Positions 25,095-34,411 of a DNA stretch of 64,000 nt are shown here, in pieces. The stretch lies in contig NZ_JBDZDR010000001.1 of assembly GCF_040049255.1 (NCBI RefSeq), positions 496,001 through 560,000 of the forward strand, read 5' to 3'. Position 1 is the stretch's first letter; the number at the start of each line of letters is the position of its first letter. Made by a program: the position numbers and the translations under genes. The notes under the pieces were generated by a model. That model was not told the DNA's origin and ran no database searches. It saw only the letters and a list, made by a program, of their open reading frames with translations. This stretch comes from Pseudaminobacter sp040049255 (GTDB lineage: Bacteria > Pseudomonadota > Alphaproteobacteria > Rhizobiales > Rhizobiaceae).

Positions 25095-26915
25095 ATGTTC
25101 ATCGACCGCGAGAAATCCGGCGGAGAAGCCATTTCGCAGGAACGCCGCGAGGACGCCCAACCGGACGCGCGCGTGCTGGGCCATGTCGTGCATTGCGATG
25201 GCGCCCGCGCCACAATCGCCGCCTTCGCGGAGGCGGACGAAGGCACGCTGTCCGGCCTCTGGACCGTCGGCAAGATGATCTCTATCAATCTCGGCAAGGC
25301 GCGCACGGTCGGCCTGGTCTACGCGGTGGGCAGGCCCGATCGCGTGTGGAGGGAAGAAGGCCGCAACCCCATCGAAGTCAGCGTCGAACTGGTCGGCGAG
25401 GTGCGCGACGGCCCCGCCGGCGGCGCGCCCGTCTTCGACCGCGGCATCACCGTCTATCCGCATATCGGCGCCGTCGCCCACCGCATCCGCTCGCGCGACC
25501 TGCAGGCAGTCTACGATCTGGCGGGGCGCAAGTCCGTTACCATCGGCCAGCTCTCGCAGGACGAAACGATCAACGCCTGCATCGCCGTCGAGGACACGCT
25601 GTCGCGCCACTTCGCCGTCGTCGGCACCACGGGCGTCGGCAAGTCGACTGCCGTGTCGCTGCTGTTGCGCAAGACCATCGAGGCAAGGCCCGACCTGCGC
25701 GTTCTCATCATGGACCCGCACAACGAGTTCGCCGAGGCTCTGCCCGACCACAGCGTCACCATAGACACCGGCACGCTCGACCTGCCCTTCTGGCTGTTCC
25801 GGCTGGAAGAATTCGCCGAGGTGCTGTTTCGCGGGCGCGAGGTGGTGCCGGAAGAGATCGACGTGCTGCGCGACCTCATTCCGCAGGCCAAGAACCTCTA
25901 TCGCAACCCCCAAGCCGGCGCCTTCCTGCGCCGTGGCGCCGATGCGCTCACCGCAGATACGCCCGTGCCCTACCGCATGGCCGACCTCATCAAACAGATC
26001 GACGAGCGCATGGGGATGCTGGAGAGCAAGAACGACCGCCCCATCTACCGCGCCCTGAAGACCCGCATCGAATCGGCCGTCGCCGATCCGCGCTATCGCT
26101 TCATGTTCAATTCGCGGCTGATCGAGGACACGATCCACCAGACCATCGGCAACATCTTCCGCATTCCGCATGGTGGCCGCCCCATCACCTGCTTCGAGAT
26201 GGCCGGGCTGCCTTCCGAAGTGGTCAACGCGGTCTGCTCCGTCCTGGCCCGGCTCGCCTTCGACCTGGCGCTGTGGAGCGAGGGCAAGTTGCGGCTGCTG
26301 ATCCTTTGCGAGGAAGCGCATCGCTACATGCCGGCCGATACGCGGCTTGGCTTCGCGCCGACCCGGCATGCGCTGTCGCGCATCGCCAAGGAAGGCCGCA
26401 AATATGGCTGCTATCTCGGCATCGTCACCCAGCGGCCGGGCGAGCTCGATCCGACCATCCTGTCGCAATGCTCGACCATCTTCGCCATGCGGCTCGCCAA
26501 CGATCAGGACCAGCAGATCATCCGCTCAGCCATCGCCGATTCCTCTGCTTCGACGTTGTCGTTCCTGTCGTCGATGGGCCAGCGCGAGGCGATCGCCTTT
26601 GGCGAAGGCGTGGCCACCACCATGCGGCTGAAGTTCGAGCGCCTGCCGCAGAGCCTCATACCCGGCGCCCACAAGCGCCGCACCGAGGGAGCGGCGGCGG
26701 CCGAAGGCGAAGTGGATCTTGCCTTGATCGTGGAAAGGCTGCGCAACGTGCCGCGTCCGCAGCAGGCGCTCGGCTTTGCCGAAACCGTCGACGTCCAGCT
26801 CCAGGCCGGCGATCCCGGCTTCAGAAAGGCCGCGCCGGCACCGGTCCCTGAGGACCTGGATGTCAGCTTCGGGCTCAAGCCGACCACCTTCGGGCTCCGT
26901 CCCCGTTCGGACTGA
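25095..26915 (+). CDS. HerA-like ATPase (DUF87)
   Basis: A 606-residue hexameric-type ATPase of the HerA/FtsK superfamily. An N-terminal HAS-barrel-like domain (residues ~25-130) precedes the motor with Walker A VVGTTGVGKSTAV near residue 180 and Walker B LRLLILCEEAHRYMP near residue 400; the sensor region is YLGIVTQRPGELDPTILSQC. In archaea HerA works with the NurA nuclease in DNA end processing. No nurA or sir2 gene lies beside it here, so it is an orphan whose partner, if any, is elsewhere. ATG 25095 is the first start after the ilvB leader region. Confidence 0.88.
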   Translation: MFIDREKSGGEAISQERREDAQPDARVLGHVVHCDGARATIAAFAEADEGTLSGLWTVGKMISINLGKARTVGLVYAVGRPDRVWREEGRNPIEVSVELVGEVRDGPAGGAPVFDRGITVYPHIGAVAHRIRSRDLQAVYDLAGRKSVTIGQLSQDETINACIAVEDTLSRHFAVVGTTGVGKSTAVSLLLRKTIEARPDLRVLIMDPHNEFAEALPDHSVTIDTGTLDLPFWLFRLEEFAEVLFRGREVVPEEIDVLRDLIPQAKNLYRNPQAGAFLRRGADALTADTPVPYRMADLIKQIDERMGMLESKNDRPIYRALKTRIESAVADPRYRFMFNSRLIEDTIHQTIGNIFRIPHGGRPITCFEMAGLPSEVVNAVCSVLARLAFDLALWSEGKLRLLILCEEAHRYMPADTRLGFAPTRHALSRIAKEGRKYGCYLGIVTQRPGELDPTILSQCSTIFAMRLANDQDQQIIRSAIADSSASTLSFLSSMGQREAIAFGEGVATTMRLKFERLPQSLIPGAHKRRTEGAAAAEGEVDLALIVERLRNVPRPQQALGFAETVDVQLQAGDPGFRKAAPAPVPEDLDVSFGLKPTTFGLRPRSD

Positions 26916-26966
26916 CGACCCGCCGCCTCAAAGCTTCGTGGTTTCGCGGCCGGATACCCTGCCCTC

Positions 26967-27758
26967 TCAGGCGCAGACGCGGTTCCGGCCTTCTCTCTTG
27001 GCGTGATAAAGCTGCTTGTCGGCGCGCCGGAAGAATTCTTCGGCCGCTTCCTTGCGGTCCCACACCGCCAGCCCAACGCTGGCAGTGACTCTCAGCCGGA
27101 CATTGCCCGACAGGATCGTCTGGGAAGCGATGGCCTTGCGAATGCGCTCGGCAAACCTCACCAGCTTTTCGGCATCCATGTCGGGCGCCACCACGGCAAA
27201 CTCCTCGCCGCCCAGGCGGGCAACCACGTCGTGGTAGCGGGTCATGTCGCGAAGGCATCTGGCCACTGCGCGCAGTACCTCGTCGCCAATGTCGTGCCCA
27301 TGCGTGTCGTTGACCTGCTTGAAATGATCGAGGTCCAGGATCATCAGCCCTACCGGCTTGTCGATGCGGCCAAATTCCGAAAGATATTCCTTCAACGCCT
27401 CGTCGAAATAGCGCCGGTTCTGCATGCCCGTCAGGCCGTCCGTCAGCGCCGCGTGCTCCAGGGTCTCGGAGCGTGCGCTGAGCGAGGCGGTCATGGCACG
27501 CAGCTTGCCGCCCTCCTTCACCTGCGTACGGATCTGCGGGTAGATGAAGAACACGCCGAAGAACAGCGCGGTGATAACCAGAACCGCCGTCAGGAACAGC
27601 AGCTGTGAAAGATACGCCACGCTTTCGATATGCTCGGGGTGGAACAGCGTCTCGTCCCCGTTATGCAGCACGTTATAGGCGTGCAAGGTCACGCCGCCAG
27701 CCGCAAGGATCACGGTGATCAGTACGAAGAACGCCGATTCCGACTGGTGGAAACGCAT
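26967..27758 (-). CDS. Membrane-bound GGDEF diguanylate cyclase
   Basis: A 263-residue enzyme that makes cyclic di-GMP. Two N-terminal membrane helices (FFVLITVILAAGGVTL and LLFLTAVLVITALFFGVFFI) frame a short periplasmic loop. The GGDEF domain covers residues ~95-255 with the active-site motif RLGGEEFAVV. An RxxD inhibition site (RYHD) sits five residues before it, so product inhibition is likely. ATG 27758 has GGGAGG upstream. An inverted repeat lies 22 bases before the start. Confidence 0.93.
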   Translation of the reverse strand: MRFHQSESAFFVLITVILAAGGVTLHAYNVLHNGDETLFHPEHIESVAYLSQLLFLTAVLVITALFFGVFFIYPQIRTQVKEGGKLRAMTASLSARSETLEHAALTDGLTGMQNRRYFDEALKEYLSEFGRIDKPVGLMILDLDHFKQVNDTHGHDIGDEVLRAVARCLRDMTRYHDVVARLGGEEFAVVAPDMDAEKLVRFAERIRKAIASQTILSGNVRLRVTASVGLAVWDRKEAAEEFFRRADKQLYHAKREGRNRVCA

Positions 27759-27779
27759 GGACCTCCCGCTGGCGATATC

Positions 27780-27798
27780 CGTTCCGGAATCCGGAACG
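27780..27798. promoter_or_regulatory. Inverted repeat upstream of the diguanylate cyclase gene
   Basis: CGTTCCGG-AAT-CCGGAACG: perfect 8-base arms around a 3-base spacer, 22 bases before the cyclase start codon. Size and position suit an operator. No regulator gene is adjacent. Confidence 0.45.
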
Positions 27799-27902
27799 AC
27801 ACGTCGACTCAGGTTGTGCCATATCGGGCCTTACGGTCGGTTAATCCGATCGGCTAAAAGCCGAGTACTTTCCGCCGCTTGACTTTCCGACGCGGTTTTG
27901 GC

Positions 27903-28793
27903 TCAGGCCATGGCGGCCGCGCCGGGGATGCGTTTCCACTCCGGTCCGAACTGGTTTCGGAACCATGTCGACTGGCGCTTGGCATATTGCCGGGTGGCAA
28001 TCTTGGCGCGCTCGATCGCCTCGGCAAACGCCATCTCGCCGGCATCCGCGGCCTGCAGCTCTCGCACGCCGATGGCCTTCATCGCCGGCAGCGCCGGGTC
28101 AAGCCTCATCGCTGCCAGCGCCCGCACTTCCTCCAGCGCTCCGGCCTCCAGCATGCGGTCGAAGCGCGCATCGATACGGCGCACAAGCTCGCCGCGATCG
28201 GGCTCGATCACGATGCAACGGGCCGTCTCCCTGTGAACCAACGCGCCGCCGCGCTCGCTCTGCCATGCCAGCATGGAGCGGCCGGAAGCGTCCAGCACCT
28301 CCAGCGCGCGCAGGATGCGCTGGCTGTCGCCCGGCTTCAGGCGCAAAGCCATTTCCGGGTCGCGCTCGCCTAGGATGCGATGCAGCGCCACTGAGCCTTC
28401 ATCGGCCATGCGGCCACGCCAGCCCTCGCGGATCGCGGAGGGAATGTCGGGCATGTTCGAAATCCCCTCCGTCAGCGCGCGGAAATAGAGGCCTGTGCCG
28501 CCGACGAAAATCGGCACCTTTCCCTCAAGGCGCCCTTCGGCCACCAGCTTGCCCACGTCCCGCAGCCAGGCGCCGGTGGAATAGAGCGTCGCCGGCGAAA
28601 CGTGCCCGTAGAGAAAATGCGGCGCGCGGGCCTGGTCCTCGGCGCTGGGGCGCGCTGTCAGCACGTCCAGAACCGAATAGACCTGCATGGAATCCGCGTT
28701 GACGATCACGCCGCCCTTGTCGAGGGCGAGGTCCAAAGCCAGCGCCGACTTGCCGCTGGCCGTCGGCCCGGCTATCAGGATCGCGTCCTTCAC
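27903..28793 (-). CDS. miaA: tRNA dimethylallyltransferase
   Basis: MiaA adds a dimethylallyl group to adenosine 37 of tRNAs that read UNN codons. With GTG 28793 it has 296 residues and starts directly before the family core KDAILIAGPTASGKSALALDLA (P-loop). The next block NADSMQVYSVLDVLTARPS and the C-terminal AKRQSTWFRNQ complete the pattern. An ATG at 28829 is also in frame, would add 12 residues, and would overlap the divergent serB start codon. Neither start has a strong ribosome site. Confidence 0.94.
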   Translation of the reverse strand: MKDAILIAGPTASGKSALALDLALDKGGVIVNADSMQVYSVLDVLTARPSAEDQARAPHFLYGHVSPATLYSTGAWLRDVGKLVAEGRLEGKVPIFVGGTGLYFRALTEGISNMPDIPSAIREGWRGRMADEGSVALHRILGERDPEMALRLKPGDSQRILRALEVLDASGRSMLAWQSERGGALVHRETARCIVIEPDRGELVRRIDARFDRMLEAGALEEVRALAAMRLDPALPAMKAIGVRELQAADAGEMAFAEAIERAKIATRQYAKRQSTWFRNQFGPEWKRIPGAAAMA

Positions 28794-28827
28794 GCGCTCG
28801 CCGCCTTCGCATTTGCCGGAATTTTCC

Positions 28828-29715
28828 ATGCCGCTCGTCGCCACCCTCATTTCGCACCCGGCCCAGCGCCGTCTTTCGCACTCGCTCGCGAATATGGCCT
28901 CGCAGGCCGTGGGTGCAAGCTCCCTTCGCTGGCTTGCCGAGGAAATCGCCTGCGACCTGATCCTGCCAGACGCAGCCGACTGCGAAGCCGCACAGGCGCG
29001 CTTGCGCGAGGCGCTGGCTTCCGAGCCCATCGACATTGCAGTGCAGGAGGCCGCCGGCCGCGCCAAGAAGATCCTGCTTGCCGACATGGACTCCACCATG
29101 ATCGACCAGGAATGCATCGACGAGCTGGCCGACGAGATCGGCGTCAAGGAGCATGTCGCCGCCATCACCGCGCGTTCGATGAATGGCGAGATCGAGTTCG
29201 AACCGGCCCTGCGCGAGCGCGTCGCCCTTCTCAAGGGGCTCGACGCCACCGTCATCGAGCGCATCATCAGCGGACGGCTGACGCTCGCCTCGGGCGGGCG
29301 CCAGCTGGTTGCCACCATGCGTGCCCATGGCGCCTATACGGTGCTGGTCTCCGGCGGCTTCGACGTCTTCACCTCGCGTATCGGCGCCAAGCTCGGCTTC
29401 GACGAGCACCGCGCCAACCGGCTCATCGAGGTTGACGGCCGCCTCACCGGCGAGGTGGTGGAGCCAATCCTCGGCCGCGCCGCGAAAGCCGAAGCGCTGC
29501 TCGACATCTCCGCCCGCCTCGGCCTCTCGCCGGCGGATGCCATCGCCGTCGGCGACGGCGCCAACGATCTCGACATGATCCATCTTGCCGGCACCGGCGT
29601 GGCGCTGCACGCCAAACCTGCAGTCGCCGCCGAAGCGCGGGTGCGCATCGACCATGCCGATCTCACCGCCCTTCTTTACCTTCAAGGATACAGCCAGACG
29701 GAGTTTGCCGCATGA
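28828..29715 (+). CDS. serB: Phosphoserine phosphatase
   Basis: SerB dephosphorylates phosphoserine, the last step of serine synthesis. The protein has 295 residues. An N-terminal ACT-like part (residues 1-75) is followed by the HAD domain: motif I LLADMDSTMIDQE near residue 90 with the nucleophilic aspartate, motif II VLVSGGF near residue 175, and GDGANDLDMI near residue 250. It diverges from miaA with almost no space between, and its stop overlaps the start of the acetyltransferase gene (ATGA). Confidence 0.96.
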   Translation: MPLVATLISHPAQRRLSHSLANMASQAVGASSLRWLAEEIACDLILPDAADCEAAQARLREALASEPIDIAVQEAAGRAKKILLADMDSTMIDQECIDELADEIGVKEHVAAITARSMNGEIEFEPALRERVALLKGLDATVIERIISGRLTLASGGRQLVATMRAHGAYTVLVSGGFDVFTSRIGAKLGFDEHRANRLIEVDGRLTGEVVEPILGRAAKAEALLDISARLGLSPADAIAVGDGANDLDMIHLAGTGVALHAKPAVAAEARVRIDHADLTALLYLQGYSQTEFAA

Positions 29716-30284
29716 CACCAATCCGCACCCAGCGGCTTGTGTTGCGCAACTGGGAAGAGCGCGACCGCGACCTGTTCCACCGCATCAATTCCGACGAGAC
29801 GGTGATGGAGTTCTTCCCCTTCCGGCGCACTCGGGCACAGGCGGATGTCAGAATGGACGAGATAGCCGCGGAAATCTCCGCCCAAGGCTATGGCTGGTCG
29901 GCGGTCGAAATCGCCGAGACCGCCGAATGCATCGGCTTCGTCGGGCTGCACGACGCCGAAATCGAGCCCGTCGTGCCGCCCGGCTCGATCGAGATCGGCT
30001 GGCGGCTCGCGCCGGAATTCTGGGGCTTCGGCTATGTCACCGAGGCCGCTTGCGCCCTGCTGGACTTCGGCTTCAACCAACTCGGCAAGGAAGAGATCAT
30101 GTCCTTTGCCGTGGCCGGCAATACGCGTTCCACCGCGGTGATGGAACGTCTGGGCATGCGCCGCGATCCGGCCGCCGATTTCGACAATCCCAACGTGCCC
30201 GACACGCACCCGCAATTGAAGCGGCACGTGCTCTATCGCATGACCCTTCGGGACTGGCGAATGAGAAAAGGGGCGGCCCGCTAG
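29712..30284 (+). CDS. GNAT-family N-acetyltransferase (RimJ/RimL type)
   Basis: A 190-residue acetyltransferase. It begins TPIRTQRLVLRNWEERD, the usual RimJ/RimL-like entry. The acetyl-CoA site is in IEIGWRLAPEFWGFGYVTEAACALL near residues 95-120, and the final strand includes NTRSTAVMERLGMRRD. The start overlaps serB by 4 bases, so it is co-translated. Its stop codon lies inside the terminator stem that follows. The substrate (ribosomal protein N-terminus or small molecule) is not known. Confidence 0.9.
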   Translation: MTPIRTQRLVLRNWEERDRDLFHRINSDETVMEFFPFRRTRAQADVRMDEIAAEISAQGYGWSAVEIAETAECIGFVGLHDAEIEPVVPPGSIEIGWRLAPEFWGFGYVTEAACALLDFGFNQLGKEEIMSFAVAGNTRSTAVMERLGMRRDPAADFDNPNVPDTHPQLKRHVLYRMTLRDWRMRKGAAR

Positions 30285-30295
30285 CCGCCCCTTTT
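30266..30295. terminator. Bidirectional terminator between the acetyltransferase gene and degP
   Basis: AAAAGGGGCGGC and its exact complement around a 6-base loop, with A- and T-runs at both ends; it serves both convergent genes. The acetyltransferase stop codon (30282-30284) is part of the hairpin. Confidence 0.88.
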
Positions 30296-30330
30296 CGTTT
30301 TCCTTCAAAGGCTTGGATCGGTTTCCGGAA

Positions 30331-31851
30331 TCAATCCATCCGCACCGTGACAAAGCGCAACTCGCCCGATTTCGAAGCCAGCATCAGCAGCGCGTTCTTG
30401 CGGCCCTGCTCCTTCAGCGCGGCGATGCGGTCCATCACATCCTTGGGAGTGGCAACGGATTCCTGAGCGATCTCGGTGATCACCTCGCCCGCAGCGATGC
30501 CGCGTTCGGCCGCCGGCGAGTTCGGATCGACCTCGCGGATGACCACGCCGGCCACATCGGCATTGATGCCGAACTGGGCGCGGGCGGCCTCGTCCAGGTC
30601 GCCGACGGTCATTCCCAGCACGGATGCGGTCGCAACGGCGTCCCCGCCCTTGGTCTGCTTGACCTCTTCCTTGCTCAGCTTCTCTCCGTCCTCGAGGCGG
30701 CCCAGCGTCACCTTTACGCTCTGTTCGGCGCCCTTGCGCACGAGTTCCACGTCCACCGCCTTGCCCACCGGGCTTTCGGCCACGACGCGCGGCAGGTCGC
30801 GCATCTCGTGCACGTCCTTGCCGTCAAACTTGGTGATCACGTCGCCCGGCTGGATGGTGCCATCGTCCACCGGTCCGCCCTTGATCACGCCGGCCACCAG
30901 CGCGCCCTTGGCAGCTTTCATGCCGAGGCTTTCGGCGATCTCGTCCGTCACCGGCTGGATGCGCACGCCCAGCCAGCCGCGCCGCGTCTCGCCATATTCG
31001 GCCAGTTGCTGCACAACGCCTGCGGCAAGCTCCGAGGGGATGGAGAAGCCGATGCCGATCGAGCCGCCCGAAGGCGAGATGATGGCGGTGTTGATTCCCA
31101 CCACCTCGCCGTCCATGTTGAACAGCGGCCCGCCGGAATTGCCGCGGTTGATCGCGGCGTCGGTCTGGATGAAGTCGTCATAAGGACCAGCATTGATGTC
31201 GCGGTTGCGCGCCGAGACGATGCCCACGGTCACAGTGCCGCCCAGGCCGAACGGGTTGCCCACGGCCATTACCCAGTCGCCGATCCGCATCTTGTTGGAA
31301 TCGCCGAACTTCACCGCGGTCAGCTTCTTGGCCTTGGGGTCGACCTTCAGCACTGCAATGTCGGTCTTGGTATCGGTACCGGCCAGCGTCGCCTTCAGCT
31401 TGCTGCCGTCGGAGAAATTGACCTCGATCTCGTCGGCATCGGCGATCACGTGGTTGTTGGTCACGATGATGCCCTTCTCGGCATCGACCACGAAGCCGGA
31501 GCCCAGCGACTGCACCTTCTGGGGCCCGCTTTCCTTCTTGCCCTGCCGGTTCTTGAAAAACTCGTCGAAGAAGTCCTGGAAGGGCGAACCCTCGGGAAGC
31601 TGGGGCATCGGAACAGCTCCCGGCCCTTCGCTTCCCTTCACCGTCTGCGACGTGGAAATGTTCACCACCGCGCCCAGCAGGCCTTCGGCCAGGTCGGCGA
31701 CGGAAGCCGGCCCATGCGCGGGAGGACGTGACTGTTCCTGCGCCAAAGCCGGAGTGACGAGGTGCGGCGTCGCGACCCCGGCGGTCAGCATGGCCATGGT
31801 CGCCGCCAATACGGTCTTGCGGACCACGGGCAGGAAGGGATTGGACGTCAT
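30331..31851 (-). CDS. degP: Do-family periplasmic serine protease/chaperone
   Basis: A 506-residue HtrA/DegP protease with a signal peptide (cleavage near ALA, residue 37). The chymotrypsin-like domain shows the triad: His in VTNNHVIADAD (~135), Asp in DTKTDIAVLKVD (~165) and Ser in NRGNSGGPLF (~240). Two PDZ domains follow (about 295-385 and 405-500; GWLGVRIQPV and GVVIREVDPNSPAAERG). It degrades or refolds misfolded envelope proteins. It follows DUF2065, hflC and hflK on the same strand, a quality-control neighbourhood common in rhizobia. Confidence 0.96.
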   Translation of the reverse strand: MTSNPFLPVVRKTVLAATMAMLTAGVATPHLVTPALAQEQSRPPAHGPASVADLAEGLLGAVVNISTSQTVKGSEGPGAVPMPQLPEGSPFQDFFDEFFKNRQGKKESGPQKVQSLGSGFVVDAEKGIIVTNNHVIADADEIEVNFSDGSKLKATLAGTDTKTDIAVLKVDPKAKKLTAVKFGDSNKMRIGDWVMAVGNPFGLGGTVTVGIVSARNRDINAGPYDDFIQTDAAINRGNSGGPLFNMDGEVVGINTAIISPSGGSIGIGFSIPSELAAGVVQQLAEYGETRRGWLGVRIQPVTDEIAESLGMKAAKGALVAGVIKGGPVDDGTIQPGDVITKFDGKDVHEMRDLPRVVAESPVGKAVDVELVRKGAEQSVKVTLGRLEDGEKLSKEEVKQTKGGDAVATASVLGMTVGDLDEAARAQFGINADVAGVVIREVDPNSPAAERGIAAGEVITEIAQESVATPKDVMDRIAALKEQGRKNALLMLASKSGELRFVTVRMD

Positions 31852-32020
31852 GGGAAAATAGCCTCCGGTTCAGACAGCGCCATGTGTGAGGAAAAATAAG
31901 GCGTGTTTGCGGCTTTGCCTACTGGCTCGGCAAGACAATCTTGGTCGGCGGCGGTTTCCGCGCCGCCGCCGCAGCCACGCAGGCGCCCGCAGGCGAAATC
32001 CGGCGGAAGCGCCGCTGGTC

Positions 32021-32206
32021 CTATGCGCGCGCCAGCCAGACAAGGGCGACGCCCGCGGCGATTGCCGCAAGCCCCACCACTCTCAGCATGTTCTCAGGCA
32101 TCACCAGAACCTGCGCGGCCAGCCGCCGCGCAAGCGAGGGGAAGCCGCCATAGATCAGGCCCTCGATGACGAAGACAAGCCCTATGGCGACAAGGAAGTC
32201 GGACAC
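32021..32206 (-). CDS. DUF2065 small membrane protein
   Basis: A 61-residue protein with two membrane helices (FLVAIGLVFVIEGLIYGGFP and NMLRVVGLAAIAAGVALVWLARA), the DUF2065/YjeT pattern. The start is GTG 32206, nine bases after hflC ends. Across proteobacteria this small gene accompanies hflKC. Its function is unknown; the linkage suggests a role with the HflKC-FtsH complex. Confidence 0.87.
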   Translation of the reverse strand: MSDFLVAIGLVFVIEGLIYGGFPSLARRLAAQVLVMPENMLRVVGLAAIAAGVALVWLARA

Positions 32207-32215
32207 CGGCGCTGC

Positions 32216-33184
32216 TTACTGGCTGGCGCCGGCTGTGGGTGCCCCGCTTGCAGCAGCCGGTGCGTTCGTGGTCGGTGCGTTCGTGGACGGCGCCGCGCCC
32301 GCTGCAGCACCCGAAGGGCTGCGGAAGTAGCGGAAGAACTCCGACTGCGGCGACAGCACCATGGTGGTGTCGGCGCTGTCGAGCGCCTTGTTGTAGGCAT
32401 TCATCGAGCGGTAGAACTCGAAGAACTCAGGGTCGCGCTGGAAAGCGTCGGCGAAAGTGGCGTTACGCGCCGCCTCGCCCTCACCGCGCACGATCTCTGC
32501 TTCCTTCTGCGCTTCGGCAACCGTTTCCACGACCTCGCGGTCTGCGCGGGCGCGGATGCGCTGCGCCGCTTCGCGGCCGCGTGCCCGCAGCCTTTCGGCT
32601 TCGGCCAGGCGCTCGGCCTTCATGCGCTCGTAGGTCTGCTGCGAAACCTCGGCCGTCAGGTCGGTGCGGCGAATGCGCACGTCCTCGATCTCCAGTCCGA
32701 GCGAGGTCGCGTCGGGGCGAAGCTGGTCGCGCACTTCGCGCATCATCGAGGCGCGCTCTTCCGACAGCGCCGCTTCGAAGCCCCGCACGCCGTAGACGCG
32801 ACGCAGGGCCGCGTCGAGGCGCGTCTTCAGGCGCTGCTCGGCAAGGGTCACGCTTCCCGAAACGGCGGCACGGAACAGCCGTGGGTTCTTGATGCGGTAG
32901 GCCACGAAGGCATCCACCTCATAGAACTTGCCGCCCGAAACCTGAACGCGGATGTTGTCGAGATCGAAGCGCAGGATGCGGTCATCCACATATTGCACCG
33001 TGTCGGCGTCGAACATCGAGAACGGCATCTTGAAGTAGATGCCGGGCTCGCTCTTGACGTCGACGATCTCGCCGAAGCGCAACACGATGGCCTGCTGGCG
33101 CGCATTGACGACATAAACCGAGGAGTAGAGCAGCAGCAGGATGACCGCTGCGATCACGCCGATGATTGGGAGACGGTTAGACAT
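32216..33184 (-). CDS. hflC: HflC, modulator of FtsH protease
   Basis: A 322-residue inner-membrane protein with an N-terminal membrane helix (GVIAAVILLLLYSSVYVV) and an SPFH/band-7 domain facing the periplasm (residues ~25-260). HflC and HflK form a cage that encloses and regulates the FtsH protease. The C-terminal tail is unusually Ala/Pro/Thr rich (repeated NAPTT units). The start overlaps the hflK stop by one base. Confidence 0.96.
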   Translation of the reverse strand: MSNRLPIIGVIAAVILLLLYSSVYVVNARQQAIVLRFGEIVDVKSEPGIYFKMPFSMFDADTVQYVDDRILRFDLDNIRVQVSGGKFYEVDAFVAYRIKNPRLFRAAVSGSVTLAEQRLKTRLDAALRRVYGVRGFEAALSEERASMMREVRDQLRPDATSLGLEIEDVRIRRTDLTAEVSQQTYERMKAERLAEAERLRARGREAAQRIRARADREVVETVAEAQKEAEIVRGEGEAARNATFADAFQRDPEFFEFYRSMNAYNKALDSADTTMVLSPQSEFFRYFRSPSGAAAGAAPSTNAPTTNAPAAASGAPTAGASQ

Positions 33185-34290
33185 TACTTGTTGCCTCCTT
33201 GGGTCGCGTTCGGCGCGCGGTTCTGCAATTCCGGCAGGGGCAGATAGGGTATCACGCCCTGCCCATTGCCCTGGTCGACGATGACCTTGTTGGCCCCCTT
33301 GAGAACCGATTCCATGGTTTCGAGGAACAGGCGCTGGCGGGTCACGTCGGGTGCCTTGGCATATTCGTCGTAGACGGAGATGAAGCGCTGCGCCTCACCC
33401 TCGGCCTCCTGGACAACGCGGTTCTTGTAGGCGGCCGCATCCTCGCGGATCTGCGCGGCCTGGCCTCGAGCCTGGCCCAGCTTCTGGTTGGAGTACTGGT
33501 TGGCCTCCTCCACGAAGCGGTCTTCGTCCTGTTCGGCGCGCTGCACCTCGTCAAAGGCGTCCGCGACTTCGCGCGGCGGGGCCGCATCTTCGATCGAGAT
33601 CGCATTGACCGCGATGCCGGCGCCATATTCGTCCAGCGTGCCCTGCACGGTGGAGCGCACCGAGTCGGCAATGCCCTGGCGGTCATCGCGGAAGATGTCC
33701 TGCGCGGGACGGCGCCCCACAACCTCGCGCATGGCGCTTTCGGACACCTGGCGCAGCATGCCGTCCGGGTCGGATACACGGAACAGATAGGCCTTGGGGT
33801 CGGAGACCTGGTAGGCCACCGAGAACTGCACGTTGACGATGTTCTGGTCACCCGAGAGCATCAGGCCCGAAGTCGAGCGGTCGGTGCCGCCGCCGATATT
33901 GATGAGCTTTTCGGCCATATTGGCCTTTTCGATGGTTTCGACCGGCCACCAGTGGAAATGCAGGCCGGGGCCGGAAATCTCTTCCTTCGGCTTGCCGAAG
34001 CGAAGCTCCACCGCCATCTCGTCCGGCTGGACGGTGTAGACGGCCTGGAAGGCCCAGAACACCACAAGCGCAACGGCAATCAGCCCGAACATGGCCGCCC
34101 CGCCGCCGTTTCCGCCGGGCAGAACGTTCTTCAGGCGGTCTTGGCCGCGCCGGATGATGTCTTCAAGATCGGGAGGGGTGCCTTGCGGGCCGCCCGGGCC
34201 ACGAGACCCCTGGCCCCAAGGGCCACCGCTGTTTCCACCGCCGCCCCCCCATGGGCCGCCGCCGCCACCGCTCTGATTGTTCCAGGGCAT
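33184..34290 (-). CDS. hflK: HflK, modulator of FtsH protease
   Basis: A 368-residue partner of HflC. The first 45 residues are Gly/Asn-rich (MPWNNQSGGGGGPW), the usual HflK head, followed by one membrane helix (GLIAVALVVFWAFQAVY) and the SPFH domain to residue ~310. ATG 34290 has AAGGAC upstream. It is the first gene of an hflK-hflC-DUF2065 (probably also degP) operon. Confidence 0.96.
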   Translation of the reverse strand: MPWNNQSGGGGGPWGGGGGNSGGPWGQGSRGPGGPQGTPPDLEDIIRRGQDRLKNVLPGGNGGGAAMFGLIAVALVVFWAFQAVYTVQPDEMAVELRFGKPKEEISGPGLHFHWWPVETIEKANMAEKLINIGGGTDRSTSGLMLSGDQNIVNVQFSVAYQVSDPKAYLFRVSDPDGMLRQVSESAMREVVGRRPAQDIFRDDRQGIADSVRSTVQGTLDEYGAGIAVNAISIEDAAPPREVADAFDEVQRAEQDEDRFVEEANQYSNQKLGQARGQAAQIREDAAAYKNRVVQEAEGEAQRFISVYDEYAKAPDVTRQRLFLETMESVLKGANKVIVDQGNGQGVIPYLPLPELQNRAPNATQGGNK

Positions 34291-34411
34291 GAATGTCCTT
34301 TCGGTTCAAAATCTTCCGGCCTTCGGCCAGGCGCCATGTGCACGTGCTTCCTTCTATAGGGACGCCGCCACGCGCTTTCAACGCGGCGACCGCGCGCATT
34401 CGTCGATTTGC

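Noticed and set aside
25053..26468. Long minus-strand frame opposite the HerA-like gene
   Set aside because: A shadow of a motor ATPase with intact Walker motifs; no recognisable protein.
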